Below are positions 47,034 to 59,872 of a DNA stretch of 64,000 nucleotides, piece after piece. The notes beneath the pieces are model-generated. The model did no database searches. It saw nothing but the letters and a program-made list of their open reading frames with translations, and was not told the DNA's origin. Both the position numbers and the translations under genes were made by a program. Source of the stretch: Sorghum bicolor (lineage: Eukaryota > Streptophyta > Magnoliopsida > Poales > Poaceae); the NCBI RefSeq assembly GCF_000003195.3, contig NC_012875.2, positions 14,827,777-14,891,776 of the forward strand, given 5' to 3'. Every line of letters begins with the position of its first letter. The first letter of the stretch is position 1.

Positions 47034-47838
47034 CTGTGGAAAAGAATATGAATACCATGGGTAAGAGAGGATTAATTTAAGCAACATTTATTTAATTTAA
47101 AAGGGACGACATTGTAAGGGAAGAAGTAGACAGAATGTATGCATGAATGCGACATGATGCATGCGCGAACCGTACGTCCTCACAAACTTAGAAAATTAAT
47201 ATTCTAACGGATATACGGTGGCATACATTCGTCTCTCGATACGATAGCTAGCGATTTACACGTGCGCTGTTAGAGTACCTGCAGAAAACTTCATTGCAGC
47301 CCAACAATTCCCAATAAATCACTCAAGAAAGCAGTAAACTAAGTGCACGTTGCTTATACATGCCCAACATGCACAAACAATGACACCACAGCTACCCGAG
47401 AAATTAAATGCTCCCCAATTAAGTTTCTTTCGTGGTTCCATGGTTAGACATGTAACCACTCCAGAAAACCACCGCGAACACTCCCCTAGACCGCCGTTTG
47501 GACGATCATGCTCTCACAGCTCACACTTACCAGCGTAGGCGCGATGTTGTATAATTTAAATCTAGCGACATATGTGGCTAATTCACATATGAAGGCTACC
47601 TCTACCATTAGACCACAGGGTAGCATAGTGCGGTCATCACACATCCATACCTGAGTACTTGCTAGAGATGCATAAAATAAAACCCCCCAAGTCAGTACTT
47701 AAATAGCCACCTATAGTCCTTATATAGGCAAGGAGGATTCGACCACTGGCATAACTTAAGAATTGATTTTCATAGTTTTATTTAAAAAAACTCTTTTGTT
47801 TTTAAATACACAAACGCTGCATTTATAATGCTGAACTT
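47034..47838 (-). other. Leader of Tekay copy H with a candidate splice donor
   Basis: About 800 bases without an ORF. A strong donor-like G|GTAAGTG lies on the minus strand at 47530-47524, about 500 nt before the acceptor at the ORF0 ATG. Confidence 0.45.
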
Positions 47839-47850
47839 GCTCCGATGCCA
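47839..47850 (-). other. Primer binding site of Tekay copy H (tRNA-iMet type, decayed)
   Basis: Minus-strand TGGCATCGGAGC, two mismatches to TGGTATCAGAGC (complement of initiator tRNA-Met), 2 bp inside the 5' LTR. Confidence 0.7.
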
Positions 47851-47852
47851 GC

Positions 47853-50800
47853 TGTCATAGAACCGACCAAATTATAAGAGTTCAAGTGTAGAAACGATCA
47901 ACTAGTGATCATGTTTCCAAACTTGAGCCCATATAATCCCGGTAGTCAACTGAAATCACGAAGGACTTCGAACCAACTTGCAACAAACCAAGATTGTAAT
48001 AGTTCAACATCACACAGCGAGTGTTATATGGTCATTCATTGCCGTCGAAGCGGCACCACATCGGAGTTACTTAGTTATTACAACACATGTTTGCAGTAGC
48101 GGAAGCAAAATAGTTTACACACGCGTTCCAAAGTTCAGTTCACAAGTTCTTGTCATAGCCAGGGTCTTATGCCATCCATCCAAAAGCAACAGGTACGAGG
48201 TAGTTAGAGAACCGTGCCCACGGTTTAGTCCTCATCCCCAGCGGGATGGAGACAGGTCTTGTAGAAGCCATCATAAAAGATATTATCTGCAACAAGGTGG
48301 GAATAAACCCTGAGTACAAGGATGTACTCAGCTAGACTTACCCGTCTAGTAAAACATAAAAGACACCAAGGATCATGCAAGGCTAAGTATAAAGTGGAGC
48401 TGGTTGACTCAACAGTTGCCAAAAGCTTAATTTATGGCTACAATGGTGTAAAAGCATCATATTAATCATCATTAGCCTATCACTAGATTAGCACCTGAAC
48501 TACAGCATATCACTTAATTATTACAAGCAATAATAACCATATCAAGTTCATCATATGCTCTTTCTTGCTATCCTCATTATCACGAACCATTGTTCATTAG
48601 TGAATGCTATGTTTGCCGCTGCTCTGTCAAGTTCTCACTATCCGGGAGAGACGGCGATTCGAATCGATTCCTATCCAGCTAGAGGGTTATTCCTAGCACT
48701 CACCCAAGCATCCCTCGTCGGAGAGCAAGCGAGTCACCTTTGGTACGACTCAGGAATCGCGGCTCTGATCAGCGCCGCACTCCCAGGGCTACCACTCTGC
48801 CAGGGAGGTCAGGAATTTTAACTCACCTGCCTTTGGTCTTATGCCAATGGTCCCCCGCACACCGCACTTCCTCTGGTAGTGCGCACTTTATACTTGCCGG
48901 TCTTCCGGCCTGAGTCATACTACTAGGCTTCGCAGTCGGAACGAGTTATCCGGCCGACTAAGTGTTAGCCATGCGTTCAACATGACAAGAGGACGTACAA
49001 CGGTCGGTCCTTAGCTACCACAGACGGAGTTACTACAACCTTGCAAAACTCCATCCGGCTTAAGTCAATTTAATCAGGTTCCTTCCACGATAGCACATAT
49101 AGACAATCGTGATCTGACACAACCCTATCTCGCGCAGGTGACAGGATATCACCCGACTTCTACCGGTTAAAGCATGACTAAGCCACTACTCGATCCTAAC
49201 TCTACAACCAGGTAGTGGTAAGATATTTGGACAAGGATTGAGTAAAATGCAGCAAAGGTTTTATCACAACTCCTATAAGTAAATGCATCAATAGATATAA
49301 CATAATCAAGTAAGCTTTCGAAATTAAAGTGGGAGACTTAAAATGATCCGGGGCTTGCCTTTCACGAACGATGCAGGCTCGTGATTCGGGCACTCAACCT
49401 CCTCTTCGGGCTCCTCGTGTCCGGCTTGCTGGACCTCCACTTCCGGGCTGATCTCTTGGCCTTCGTGGACCACCTGGAGCTCGAACGCAGTCGTCGCTTC
49501 CAGTGCACCTATTGCATGCATAATGAGTAAGAAATGTGTGCATACTAGATGAAGATGAATGCTTGATAACATACTTAGAACTTCACTGGACAATCATTTA
49601 CTGAGTAAACTTCTAAGATAAACTCACAAAGGATAACTAATTAACTTAGCAAGACTTAGCAAGTCAAACTATAAACAGCAAGCATCACATAACAGAACAG
49701 CTCAGTAAACAGGTGATAACTATTACTATAAAGATCCAATCTGGAAAGCTTATGAAATTGTCTACATTTCATCTTTAAACATCACAGCAAGATTCATAAG
49801 TTAAACAAGTCATTTAAACAAAGTTCCAGGTTCTGTCCTAGAAAAACAGAGAACACCTATTTCTGGAACCCAACTTGGAAAAGCCATATCTTCAAACTAT
49901 TGGACCAAATGATCCCAAATTTAAACCACAGCTAGTTCATAAAGTTTACAATAACTTTGATTTAGACAAGTCTTCCAGAAAACCAAGTTATCAACAAGTA
50001 AAGGTCAGATTACTCCCTTGCTGTCCAGAACAGCTCTTAACCCTCTAATTAATTATTTGATGACATAGTCAAAACATATCTAGTACTAACCAAATGGCTT
50101 ACAAGCACAAGCATATCATAAGACAACCAGAGCATCATATGTTAACCCCTAAATATTTAATGGCATTTATCAATTTATTTCTATAAAGGGACATAATTAC
50201 AAGATACCAGCAAAAGTGCTCAGAAAAATCTACAAAAATTACAGAAGCACAAGCATGGCATCTATACATTACAGTAAAATTTTCAGGGCAATTGCACATG
50301 CCAAATTTAAGATAAGCATTTAATATGTGACAAGGGGATTATTTCATAAATTAAGAAACATGGTTGAGATAGTGTCAAACAACAGATTCCAGATTATATC
50401 AAAACAAGCCATATCACAAACATAAATTACATATCATAGATATATCACTCCAAAAATCATGAAATATTTATCATGGCATTCTCATACCACTCAGAGCTCA
50501 ACATAAAATTTTCGTAACAAAAGGAGCAGTATCACAAGAGATATAAATTTACTCATGAATAACAAGATTAAATCCTAATAATTATTTTTCCCAGAAAACA
50601 TGGTTCATTTTATATTTTTAATAAAAACTAGCCACCTTAAAGAACATCACAAAAGTGGTTTCACAATTTTTGGATCACAAGAACCAGAGATATGATTTTT
50701 GCAATAATAGCTCAAACCCTAAATCAAACATAGGAGGAAGAGAGGCTGACAGGGGGACCCCACAAGTGAACGGACCCCACACGTCAGTGACCCGAGAGCA

Positions 50801-52174
50801 GAGGTGCGACTTGACCGGCAGAGATCTCATCGAGGGCGAGGTCTTGGCGATGGCCAAGGGCACCATCGTGCTCCTTACTCTATTCCGCATCGAATGGTAC
50901 CCGAAACCCTAACTCTACCGGACCCTAGGTACCCCACCCTCGTGAATGGCGGCACGGCGGTGGTGCGCGGCCGACCGTCGGCGTCTCTAGTCAGAGACAG
51001 AGCGAAAGAGAACTCGGACGAGAATCAACACGACCTAGCGGAGCTTTTGGGACAAGAACGAAGCGAAATGGCGGACTACAGAGCCCTGGCCACGACCTCG
51101 GTGACCATGGCGGAGCTCCGGCGAGGTAAGCTCGCGACGGAGAAGACAATGCGGGCTTACCGAGTCTCGGCAGCCGCAGCCAACTTGACGACGGCATTGC
51201 GGAGAAGCTAGCGGAGCGCTGGGCGGAGTCGCTTCGCCGGAGACGCTGAGACGCGAGCGCGCGAGCTCGCCGAAGCAGCGGCGGCGACGCGGAGAAGACG
51301 ACGCACGCGAGAGAGAGCGAACCGGGTGGAATGGCGCTGTCCACGCGACCGGGGGCGCCGTGGTGAGCTGAAGGACATGCTGAGGACTGACGAGCGGGGC
51401 CAACGTCGACGTACGGACGCCACGGGTCCAGACACGCGGCGTCACCGGTGAGCTCCCCTCTGCTGACGGCGACCTCATTCAGTCGCTGATCCCGACTGAA
51501 ACTCGATTTTTCACCGCACTTAACTCCTAATCCATTCGATGATTTTGCTGGCTAATGGCTCTATGCTGAAGAGCTACATGAGGACTCCAACATTGCTTAC
51601 AAGATCAAGGTTTGATTCGGCCTAGAATTCAAACTGGAAGCTAAGCAACATACCCTCGAGCAAACTGCTGCGATCCCAAACTTAGAAAATTTTCTAAGTG
51701 TTGGAAACAGCCCCAAATCTGCCTTATGGGTCACTTTTGAGCTAGATGTGGTCATTTTCATGAGATGGCCATAAAACAACTTTTGTTCCTTATAAAATTT
51801 GCTACAACTTTGCTGTAGAAAGTTTTGACATGCAAACATTTTATGAAACACTTTTTAAAAGCCTAATCAAAAGAGGTTTCTAGAGCTTATACATGGAAGT
51901 ATGACTTAAGTGATTATTTTGGAGAAGTGAATAACATGAACATTGTTCCTAAGGTTGAGTTAATCATAGTTAAACTAATTACCAAGGTTTAACACACAAG
52001 CATGAGCATGGTTCACACAAACACAAGCATAGGAAGCATGATTAATCAAGTTAAAGCACACTTAAGCATAAAATGACATGGCTCAAGGTAGATGATGATC
52101 ATGATATGCTTGAGTAGAAGATGATGCTCATGTTATGCATGCGATTTATGCAACCATAACACTGGGGTGTTACA
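47853..52174 (-). repeat. 5' LTR of Tekay copy H
   Basis: 4322 bp, TGTCATAGAACC ... GGGGTGTTACA on the plus strand, followed by TSD AATTT. It carries the GC-rich block (about 50740-51490) and the ORF-like block (49324-49508). Confidence 0.92.
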
Positions 52175-52655
52175 AATTTCACCTCGGGGAAAGAAGTATG
52201 AGTTTTCTTTGCCGATTGTCGCCACGTCAACGAATAATCAAGCTGAGTATAAAGCTTTGATCATAGGGTTGGAATTATTAAAAGAGGTTCATGTTGATGT
52301 TGTTGAAATCTTCGGTGATTCTATGTTTGTTTTAAATCAATTGGCTGGAATTTATGAATGTCGAAGCGAGGTCTTGATAACCTATTATGAATAGTGTATG
52401 CAACTGTTGAGGGAATTCAAGAGTTTCCGATTAGAGTATGTTCCTCGATTACATAATGAAGAGGCTAATCAGTTGGCTCCGCATGCCTCGGGATATCAAC
52501 CTACCTTAAATATGTTATCGGCAATCAGTGCCGATGATTGGAGAAAGGAGATCATTGATTACTTAAAAGATCCATCCAAAAAGGTTGAGAGCGTGTTAGA
52601 TTTCAAGCTACTAAGTATGTACTCCTTGGGGAAGAGTTATATTATCGAACGATAG
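52175..52655 (+). pseudogene. Archaeal-type RNase H, second half, element F
   Basis: Resumes at the AATTT TSD: SPRGKKYEFSLPIVATSTNNQAEYKAL, then IFGDSMFVLNQLAG, VPRLHNEEANQLAPHASGY. It has a TAG at 52393-52395 and a frameshift near 52600. Confidence 0.85.
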
Positions 52656-53794
52656 ATGGAGTTCTACTCAAGTGCTTGAGCGATGATGAGGCTAAAAGTT
52701 TGATGGGTGAGATCCATGAGGGAGTATGTGGAGCACATCAGTCAGCTTTTAAGATGAAGTGGATGATTAGGAGAAACGGGTATTATTGGCCGACTATACT
52801 TGAAGATTGCTTTAAATATTTCAAAGGTTGTCAAGGATGTCAGAGGTTTGGTAATATTCAAAGGGCACCCGCATCGGCCATGAATCCTATTATTAAGCCT
52901 TGGTCATTCCGAGGATGGGCTATTGATCTAATCGGCCAGATCTATCCACCATCAAGCAAGGGGCATAAGTTCATCTTGGTCGCCACTGATTATTTTACTA
53001 TGTGGGTTGAAGCCATTCCTATAAAGAAAGTAGCATTGGCTAACATGATTGATTTTGTGAAAGAGCATATTGTTCACCGATTTGGTATTCCTCAAACAAT
53101 CATTACTGATCAAGGTACTATGTTCACATCGGGAGAGTTTGATGAATTTGCAATTAGTATGGGGATTAAAGTGTTGAATTCTTCTCCTTATTATGCTCAA
53201 GCCAACGGACAGGCCGAAGCATCTAACAAAGGAATTATTAAGCTCATCAAACGAAAGATTGAAGAAAATCCTAGAAGGTGACATACATTGTTGAATGAAG
53301 CTTTGTGGTCATATCAGATGGCATGTCATGGATCGACCAAATTTTCACCTTATCAGTTAGTGTATGGACACGATGCAGTGCTACCATGGGAAGTTAAGAC
53401 TGGATCTAGGCGAATATCCTTTCAAGATCAATTGGTTGCCGATGACTATGCCACTTTAATGAAAGACGAGTTAGATGACTTGACAGGACATCGACTGAGA
53501 GCTTTGATAAGTATAGAAGAAAATAAAAAGAGAGTTGCTAGGTGGTATGATAAAAAAGTAAAAGCTAAGGAGTTTGCCGATGGAGACTTGGTGTGGAAAT
53601 TAATTTTACCGATTGGAACTAAAAGTTCAAAGTTTGGCAAATACTCTCCTAATTGGGAGGGTCCTTATCGAATAAATCGGTCTGCTCCTGGTAATGCTTA
53701 TATTTTGGAGACTCTTGAGGGAGTTGAATTTCCTAGAGCATTGAATGGAAAATACTTAAAGAGATATTACCCAAGCATCTGGGTCAATGCATAA
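52656..53794 (+). pseudogene. INT: Integrase of element F
   Basis: HHCC domain (HEGVCGAHQ, CQGCQ), catalytic D (AIDLIGQI / ATDYFTMW), D (ITDQGTMF) and E (NGQAEASNKG), the last intact here unlike in D. A TGA at 53279-53281 replaces TGG. The C-terminal part runs to YYPSIWVNA and TAA at 53792-53794. Confidence 0.87.
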
Positions 53795-53872
53795 AACTTT
53801 AAGTGTCGATAACACTTCCATCGGCTGGATAAAATGTATCTGGGGCTTTGCATAGTTTTCAAAAAGGAGGGC
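53795..53872 (+). other. 3' tail of element F up to insertion of element B
   Basis: Non-coding, alignable with 31774-31850 of D. It ends GGAGGGC directly before the TGTTGGG start of element B. Confidence 0.65.
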
Positions 53873-54547
53873 TGTTGGGTATTTTAAACGCAAACAGAAA
53901 AATACGCAAGCGCACGGATACCGATGTAGTCTTCACCCGGGAGTATTCCAGAGTATCGATTTTCCACAGAGAACGTGAGTGTACTAATTAAGATCCAAGA
54001 TCGTCCAAGGATAACTATATAATTATTTTTGGTGGGAAGAGAGGAAGTTTCCTGAGAGTTCTCTAGTTGATCTAAGAATCAAGAATTACTTCAAAGATTA
54101 TTTATATCGGGACATCAGAGCACTAACCACAGAAAGAGATGGGAAGGGGGCTAGGAAGGACTGACTACGGTCCTACAAACACCGATCCGAACGAGGTGGA
54201 ATATGTCGACCGTTAGGGCTGTCACTACCCTAAGGCTACCACAACAATCCGTAGGATTGGGTACAATTCCAGGTAATTGCAAGACTAAACACCACGTCTA
54301 ATCTATTAATTACTACTCTAGCGTTATAAAGACTAGAGCACTTGATGCAAGCGGGAATCCAATAAACAACTTGAATGTAAATAAAAGTAATTGAAGAACT
54401 CAGGAATTATGAATTGAAGAACCTGGAGAACGATGAAGAACGAACTAGTTGCTGCAAAAGTACAATGTTGAGGAAGATCCAACAGATCCGGCTCCTCCTC
54501 CGCTCTCCTCTTCTCTCTCCCTATTTTCTAGATTACAACTAGAGCTA

Positions 54548-54639
54548 ACTAGAACTAGAACTAGAGGAACTAGAACTAGAACTAGATGAACTAGAACTAG
54601 ATCTAGATGAACTAGAGGTAGAACTAGAAGAACTAGAGG
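54548..54639. repeat. Imperfect ACTAGA hexamer repeat in B LTR 1
   Basis: About fifteen variants of (G)AACTAGA; the same repeat is in LTR 2 at 60554-60645. Confidence 0.85.
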
Positions 54640-54724
54640 GATCCTATCTACTTGGATGAAGAATTGAAACCCTAACTTTGATTCTGTAGAAGAGGTATGA
54701 TCTCCAGGGGCCAGGGGGCCTTGC

Positions 54725-54883
54725 TTATATAGTCTTTTCAGATGAATCTGGGCCGTCGGATCAAACCGACATTAATCGCACGGTTTTCCTTGGTCCCTTA
54801 GGTCGGTGGAGCACGATCCGCGAAGTTGAAGCTGATTGGTTACTGTAGCTGGGCGGGCACCCAAGGGGGGAGGGCGGGCGCCC
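54725..54883 (-). promoter_or_regulatory. U3 promoter module, LTR 1 of B
   Basis: TATA (CTATATAA on minus) at 54725-54732; GC boxes at 54851-54862 (one mismatch) and 54872-54883, 21 bp apart and 119 bp from TATA. Confidence 0.65.
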
Positions 54884-55153
54884 TGCCCCCGGGCCCCATC
54901 GGCCTCCCGTTCATTCCCGTGGCTTCTGGAGTCTTCTATATGGTAGAAAATTGCGCGGCACGTTAATATCTCTATGTAAACTCGACGTGTGGGCCTTTCT
55001 TTCATATTTCCTGATAACCCCCTGTAGAAATAGACAAACACCAAAACTCGTGGAATTCTGTCAGATAAAACCCTAAGTCTAGGTGTTGGCTGCATATAAG
55101 TCCTTTTCCATGATTAGTTGACGGTTAAATGTGAGCATTAAGGACCGTCAACA

Positions 55154-55168
55154 AGCTCCCCCAAGCTT
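55154..55168 (-). other. Polypurine tract of element B
   Basis: Minus-strand AAGCTTGGGGGAGCT next to the 3' LTR, as in A. Confidence 0.72.
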
Positions 55169-57207
55169 AACCTTTGCTCGTCCCTAAGCAAAGATGGACT
55201 CAAGAGTTTCTGCAGTGGTTTTATACCTTAAAGATACACATGCGTTCAAACAAGATCTCATCTCTGGGTTAGGGTAAACTGTTAAGATTTAAACTTACTC
55301 ATATTACCTTCCACCATGGGGCTTGCAACCGTCACCTGTGTCTTGAGCAGTTAAAAGATAGAACGGTCTAGTCAAGCGCCATGTCTCTTGTTCTTTGATT
55401 AACTACAGCTCTGGAGTTTTTGCAGATTTTTAAATAAAACTTAGAGATTCCTTGTATGACTCTCTCAGATCTCCCTTTTGTGGTATTTCTGGATCCTTAC
55501 CAAGGCAGTAATGGTGTATGCCTTCTCTCAAAGTATGTGGTATTTTTGGTATGAGGCATAGTGACATTGCCTTCTCTCTCACCCTACTCTAATAAGGTTT
55601 TGATATCTGGAGCTCATAGGTGGGAGACAGCTAATACATACTTACAAAACATTTATTGCATAGTCAAACCATGGATCCAGAAGAACAAGTCAATAAGTCA
55701 AATCAAGACGTGCATGTGTGGTGAATGAATGGTGTATGGTGATGATGGTGATAACAATGGTGAAAGTCTAATTCTACTTGTGCTCTTTTGAGGAGATACA
55801 TACCTTCCTTGCTCTTTTGAAACTTTTTGAGGGGAATGAGATGCTCTATATTTTCTCTCTTTTTTGTTCTCTCAGGTGGGTATCTTGTACCCCTAATTCT
55901 ACTGTCGGACACTTGTCCATTTTTACCTCTCGTCTCAGTTTTTCTTTTCTTCGAGGTTCCGGGCACTTGCCCCTTTTTATTTCCTCGTATTTTTTTCTCT
56001 TTTTTTTTCTTTTTTTAGAGCACCCAACTCATGAGATAATATAGCAAGTGGTAGTAACAAGATAACTTGAGCATTTATTTCACAGGGGAAAAATAGAAAT
56101 ATTTTTGGCTATTCTCTCCCGGATTAGGAGTAGAATATTTTTGGGTGGTTCTGGAGATGGAAATGGGTGGATATATGTGGATGCGTACTTCCGGAGTAGA
56201 AGCAGCATGTGTGAGTGAACGTGCAAGTGAATCTTGATTTAACCACATGACAAGCTCCTAAGGGTCTACACAGCTTGACCACACTCAATGCTCATAAGCA
56301 GTAAAAAGTAAATGTGTGTCTCAAAGTCTAGCAAGCATGTATATATGGCTGTGGTAGGAATTTAAACTCTCATCATACCGGAACTCATCATGCAACATTT
56401 TAAAGATTTTCAAAGATAAAGTTCTCCAGAATTCTAGCATCTCTAGGAACAGATAAATAGCAGCTCAACCTTCCCATATCATATCCGTTAACAACTTAGA
56501 CTTCAAATCAAGTACTCTCCCCACAAGTTCAGGTTTAGAGCAAATCTTAATTCATAACAGTTATGCCTAAACTTGAGAGAGATTTCAATTTTAGGAACTA
56601 GTCATGGTAGAGCAACTATTCATCATTTCCATGTGAGAGCTTATCATGAGGGTTCATAGCAAACTTTATTTATTTATTTAGCAAGCTAAGCAAAGATATA
56701 TATATATATATATATAAGCACAAAATCTTTATTTGGGTTTTTATGATTATGCATCTTTTTATTATTTGAGTAAAATATAAACACGAGTAGAACACTTAGC
56801 TGGATAAATGGGGGTGCTCTCCCCCAAGCTGGATTTTGACGTAATTTCTTCTGATGTAGCTAGTAGGTGGTGGAGGTGTATTTGAATGTCAGCAGCACCC
56901 TGACAGTGATTAGGATGTCATCCGTCTGCTTGTCTTCTTTGATCCTTGAATTCTCTTGGCAAGGCGTGCGGTGTTTTTAAGTCCTCCGAACGGGACTCTC
57001 CGTTTTCTCAATCATCCTGGAATTCGCTGGATGGCGTAGTCGGTTGTTCCGGCGGCGCGTACTTCTTCTTGTATGACTATCTTCTTTTTCCTCACCTGCC
57101 TCGGTGCACTTCTCCTTCATACTCTGCCCATCCGTCCTTCATGATTTTCCTCCTCTGGTTGCGGTTGCGTCATCTTCTTCTTGTCCTGACCTACTTAGAG
57201 TCTTCAA
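55169..57207 (-). other. Non-coding 3' internal region of element B
   Basis: AT-rich, no supported ORF; homologous to the same part of A and repeated at 61176-62605. A TA dinucleotide run lies at 56695-56716. Confidence 0.6.
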
Positions 57208-57864
57208 CTATATAGTTAGGGTCAGTAAAATATCAGTGTACCTTCTCAGAGGGGAAATGCATGTGGACTCCGCCGGTTCTAATGTAGATGATTGCTTTAA
57301 CGGTGCTGAGGAACAGTCTCCCAATGGTGATGGGTATATTGTACTCGTCTTCTCCCATGTCAATAACCTTAAAATCATCTGGAGCTGAATGTATGTCGGT
57401 TTTAGGGGCATGGTTCTGAACAGGAGTTGATAGGTGACTGCGGCCATTATGTTGACGCCTGATCCGGTGTCGCAAAGCGTATTCTGCAAAGAATATCCAT
57501 TGATTGTGCACTAGATGCTTGGCATACTTGGGTCGTCCTTTTTGGTCAGGAATGGTGACTTAAGTCGACGATCTTGACCTCCTTGAACTGCAGTGACCAT
57601 CTTAGCTGACTTGGTCCACATTTGCTTGTTCCTGTTCCTCCTATTGGTCCTCTTCCTTGGTTCATGTCGGGATTGCTCTGAGATTTGTGTAGTCTTGTTC
57701 TTTAAGGAAAATGTCTCCTTCCTCCCCTTGATGTAAAAACTGATCTTGGCAGCACTAGCGTAGATGACAGCTCCTGAGGTGTTCAGGAATGGCCTCCCTA
57801 GGATGATGGGTGCCCTCTCATTAGTACCAGTCTCTATCACCACGAAGTCTGCTGGGGCAAACAA
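57208..57864 (-). pseudogene. Retropepsin-like ORF of element B, broken
   Basis: The upstream half (57864-57511) has APADFVVIETG and PIILGRPFLNTSGAVIY; the downstream half (57489-57208) has CDTGSGVNIM. Frameshifts and an internal deletion after LQM remove part of the flap. Same double layout as in A. Confidence 0.65.
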
Positions 57865-59471
57865 GGTACCAACTCGGACTCAGAGGTTCTTCAATATTCC
57901 CTTTGGGAAACATAGCGTACGATCTGCAAGCATGCCGATGGAGATCAGGATGACGGTGCGTCCTGGACCGCCTCTCTTGACCAGCAGAAGGTCAGTAGTT
58001 ACGTCCTTAAGCATCTCAGGGCAGTGATTGCCTGAGTGTCCAGTATCTCCAGTGTGTTTGTGCTCGTAGATCTAGGTTCTTCACTTGGTGGAGTCTAGGA
58101 GTTGTAAAAGTCCTTCATATTTTGCTCGAAGTGTACCTGCTCATAGAGACAAGGCAGAGATCAAGTGCATGGGCCCTGTTGGTGGAACACACCAACAGAA
58201 CCAAAAGTGTATTTGTTCTTCTCTAACCTTAAGCATAGTGAGCAAGACAAAGTTGATGGATAATAAGATCATGAGTGTAGCATTTAAAATATTTGTCAGA
58301 TCAAATCGCTCAACCTAATGGAAAGATAATCTATCTATATTTATGTTGTCTTTTTATATATATATATATATCTTCTAAAGATTCAGTGTGCGACATTTTA
58401 GCTGATATTAGTAGTATGGGTTCACAAAGGTGGAAGGACTAAACATGTTGAATCGATTGGGTTGGTTAATCTATAGTTGTAAATCATACATGTTTGTCTC
58501 TTTTATCCATGTGAATGCCAGAACCAAGGAGAAACTTATAAAAGTGATAGTCAAGTACCTTAAGATGTTACCTTACTTGAAGAGTGATGGTACAGTATCA
58601 CTTTGTGGAAGCTTTTCTTTCTCAGCAGTTGTGCATCATGTTTGTGGCACCCTCCATGGATCATCTCTTGTGAGCTATGCCTTCCTTGTGTAAATTGTTA
58701 AACTTCATGTGTCTCTGTCTTTGTCTCCAATGCGAGTTTATCTCAGGACTTCCTAGGTCGATATTGAAAGTTTTCCTATAGGGGTTAGTCCAACAAAATA
58801 TCCAATATCTACTATAGCATACTATCAGCTCAAAGATCAACCTAGACACCATGTCTAATTTGATTTAGGAGGGCATTTTAACTTAAGCATCATGCTTAAT
58901 TTAAACTCCCTTGGAAGTAAGATCATCAGCCCTAAACTAAGCACCATGCTTAATTAAGAGATAAATGAAACTACTCCAAACCTAGACATATACTAAAGCA
59001 AATAAAGGTAGCATGAGAGCATTTATAGAGATCTACTCAAGTGGAGATGAAGTAGTGTGATTAGTATTTAACAAATTGAGCATGTCTCAAAGGTAGGAAC
59101 AATCAACATAGCAACATGGCAAAGGATGTTTTTATGTAAAGTACTCCCCCAAGCTTGAATTTTGCAAAATTCAAGTTTGGATGAATTTAATTCAATTTTG
59201 TACGATGATTGGTTGGACATACCTTGTGCTTGTCATTCATCTGATCTTCTTGCTCCAATCCTGGAAAGGTTAGTGACAAGAATACTCGAAGGAATATTTT
59301 TACAATTATCCTTATATGCTCAACACACAAGGTAATGTTGCAAATAATTAAAAGCTCATGTTATGATCTAATCAGTGCTTGTTTTAGGACACTAAGCTTG
59401 TCCTTGGGAAACCATCAATTTATGTCAGTGAAGTGGTTTCCCCTCCAACGCTGATCTATATCAAGATCAAC
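57865..59471 (-). other. Non-coding middle of element B
   Basis: No supported ORF. A short (TA)n run lies at 58355-58372. Homologous to 7951-9294 of A. Confidence 0.5.
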
Positions 59472-59690
59472 TCAACGGGATCTGCAAAATTTATTATAGA
59501 CATATGCATCGACAACCGCCCTTTTAAAGTTTTTATAAATAGAAAGGAAGTGGGGGTTGGAGATCTCGAATGTGGTGATGTTGGAGAGACCAATGGATTG
59601 TGAAGATGTTGCATATGAGCATGGAGTAAATGAAGTGGCTATGAAATAAATTCCATGCTCATTAATGCTTAGAGTGAAATCCATGTGGTA
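59472..59690 (-). pseudogene. Remnant of ORF1 in element B
   Basis: Only the C-terminal 60 residues or so of A's ORF1 remain (SSQSIGL, TTFEISNPHFLSIYKNFKRAVVDAYVYNKF). About 700 bp present in A are deleted. Confidence 0.6.
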
Positions 59691-59777
59691 TGGTGAAAGT
59701 GATAAGGTGAGTGTGGTAAAAAAGGAAAAGAAAAAGGATACAAGGACGACTTGGTTCGAAACTAGCACAGCTACCGT

Positions 59778-59795
59778 TCCCCGGCAACGGCGCCA
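59778..59795 (-). other. Primer binding site of B, inner copy (tRNA-Asp type)
   Basis: Minus-strand TGGCGCCGTTGCCGGGGA; lies next to the duplicated LTR fragment. Confidence 0.85.
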
Positions 59796-59854
59796 GAAAG
59801 CTTGTTGGGTATTTTAAACGCAAACAGAAAAATCCGCAAGCGCACGGATACCGT

Positions 59855-59872
59855 TCCCCGGCAACGGCGCCA
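59855..59872 (-). other. Primer binding site of B, outer copy (tRNA-Asp type)
   Basis: Same 18-mer 77 bp to the right, in the normal position next to the full LTR at 59880. Confidence 0.85.

Larger units (their letters stand above)
23125..52174 (-). mobile_element. Tekay/Del-type chromovirus, copy H, inserted in element F
   Basis: The complete element on the minus strand has TSD AATTT. Its 5' LTR is 47853-52174 and its 3' LTR is 23125-24160 plus 36558-39939. It holds element D in its 3' LTR and the solo LTR G in ORF0. Without these insertions it is about 15.4 kb. The coding region has at least four stops and a 53-bp duplication in gag, so it is dead, but each domain is recognisable. Confidence 0.92.
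22172..53872 (+). mobile_element. Element F: 5'-truncated Tat-lineage retrotransposon, split by Tekay copy H
   Basis: Homologous to element D from about D position 29207 onward. It is present as 22175-23124 (RT end, RNase H, start of archaeal-type RNase H) and 52180-53872 (rest of that domain, integrase, short tail), with the TSD AATTT at 23120-23124 and 52175-52179 around copy H. Its LTR, gag and protease are missing at the left junction; its 3' part is cut by element B at 53873. Confidence 0.85.
53873..55153 (-). repeat. LTR 1 of element B (3' LTR)
   Basis: TGTTGGGTATTTT ... ACCGTCAACA, 1281 bp. Contains an ACTAGA-rich repeat at 54548-54639. Confidence 0.93.

Noticed and set aside
54548..54639. 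Possible CRISPR-like or satellite array
   Set aside because: It is a short imperfect hexamer repeat inside an LTR, with no spacers and no cas genes.
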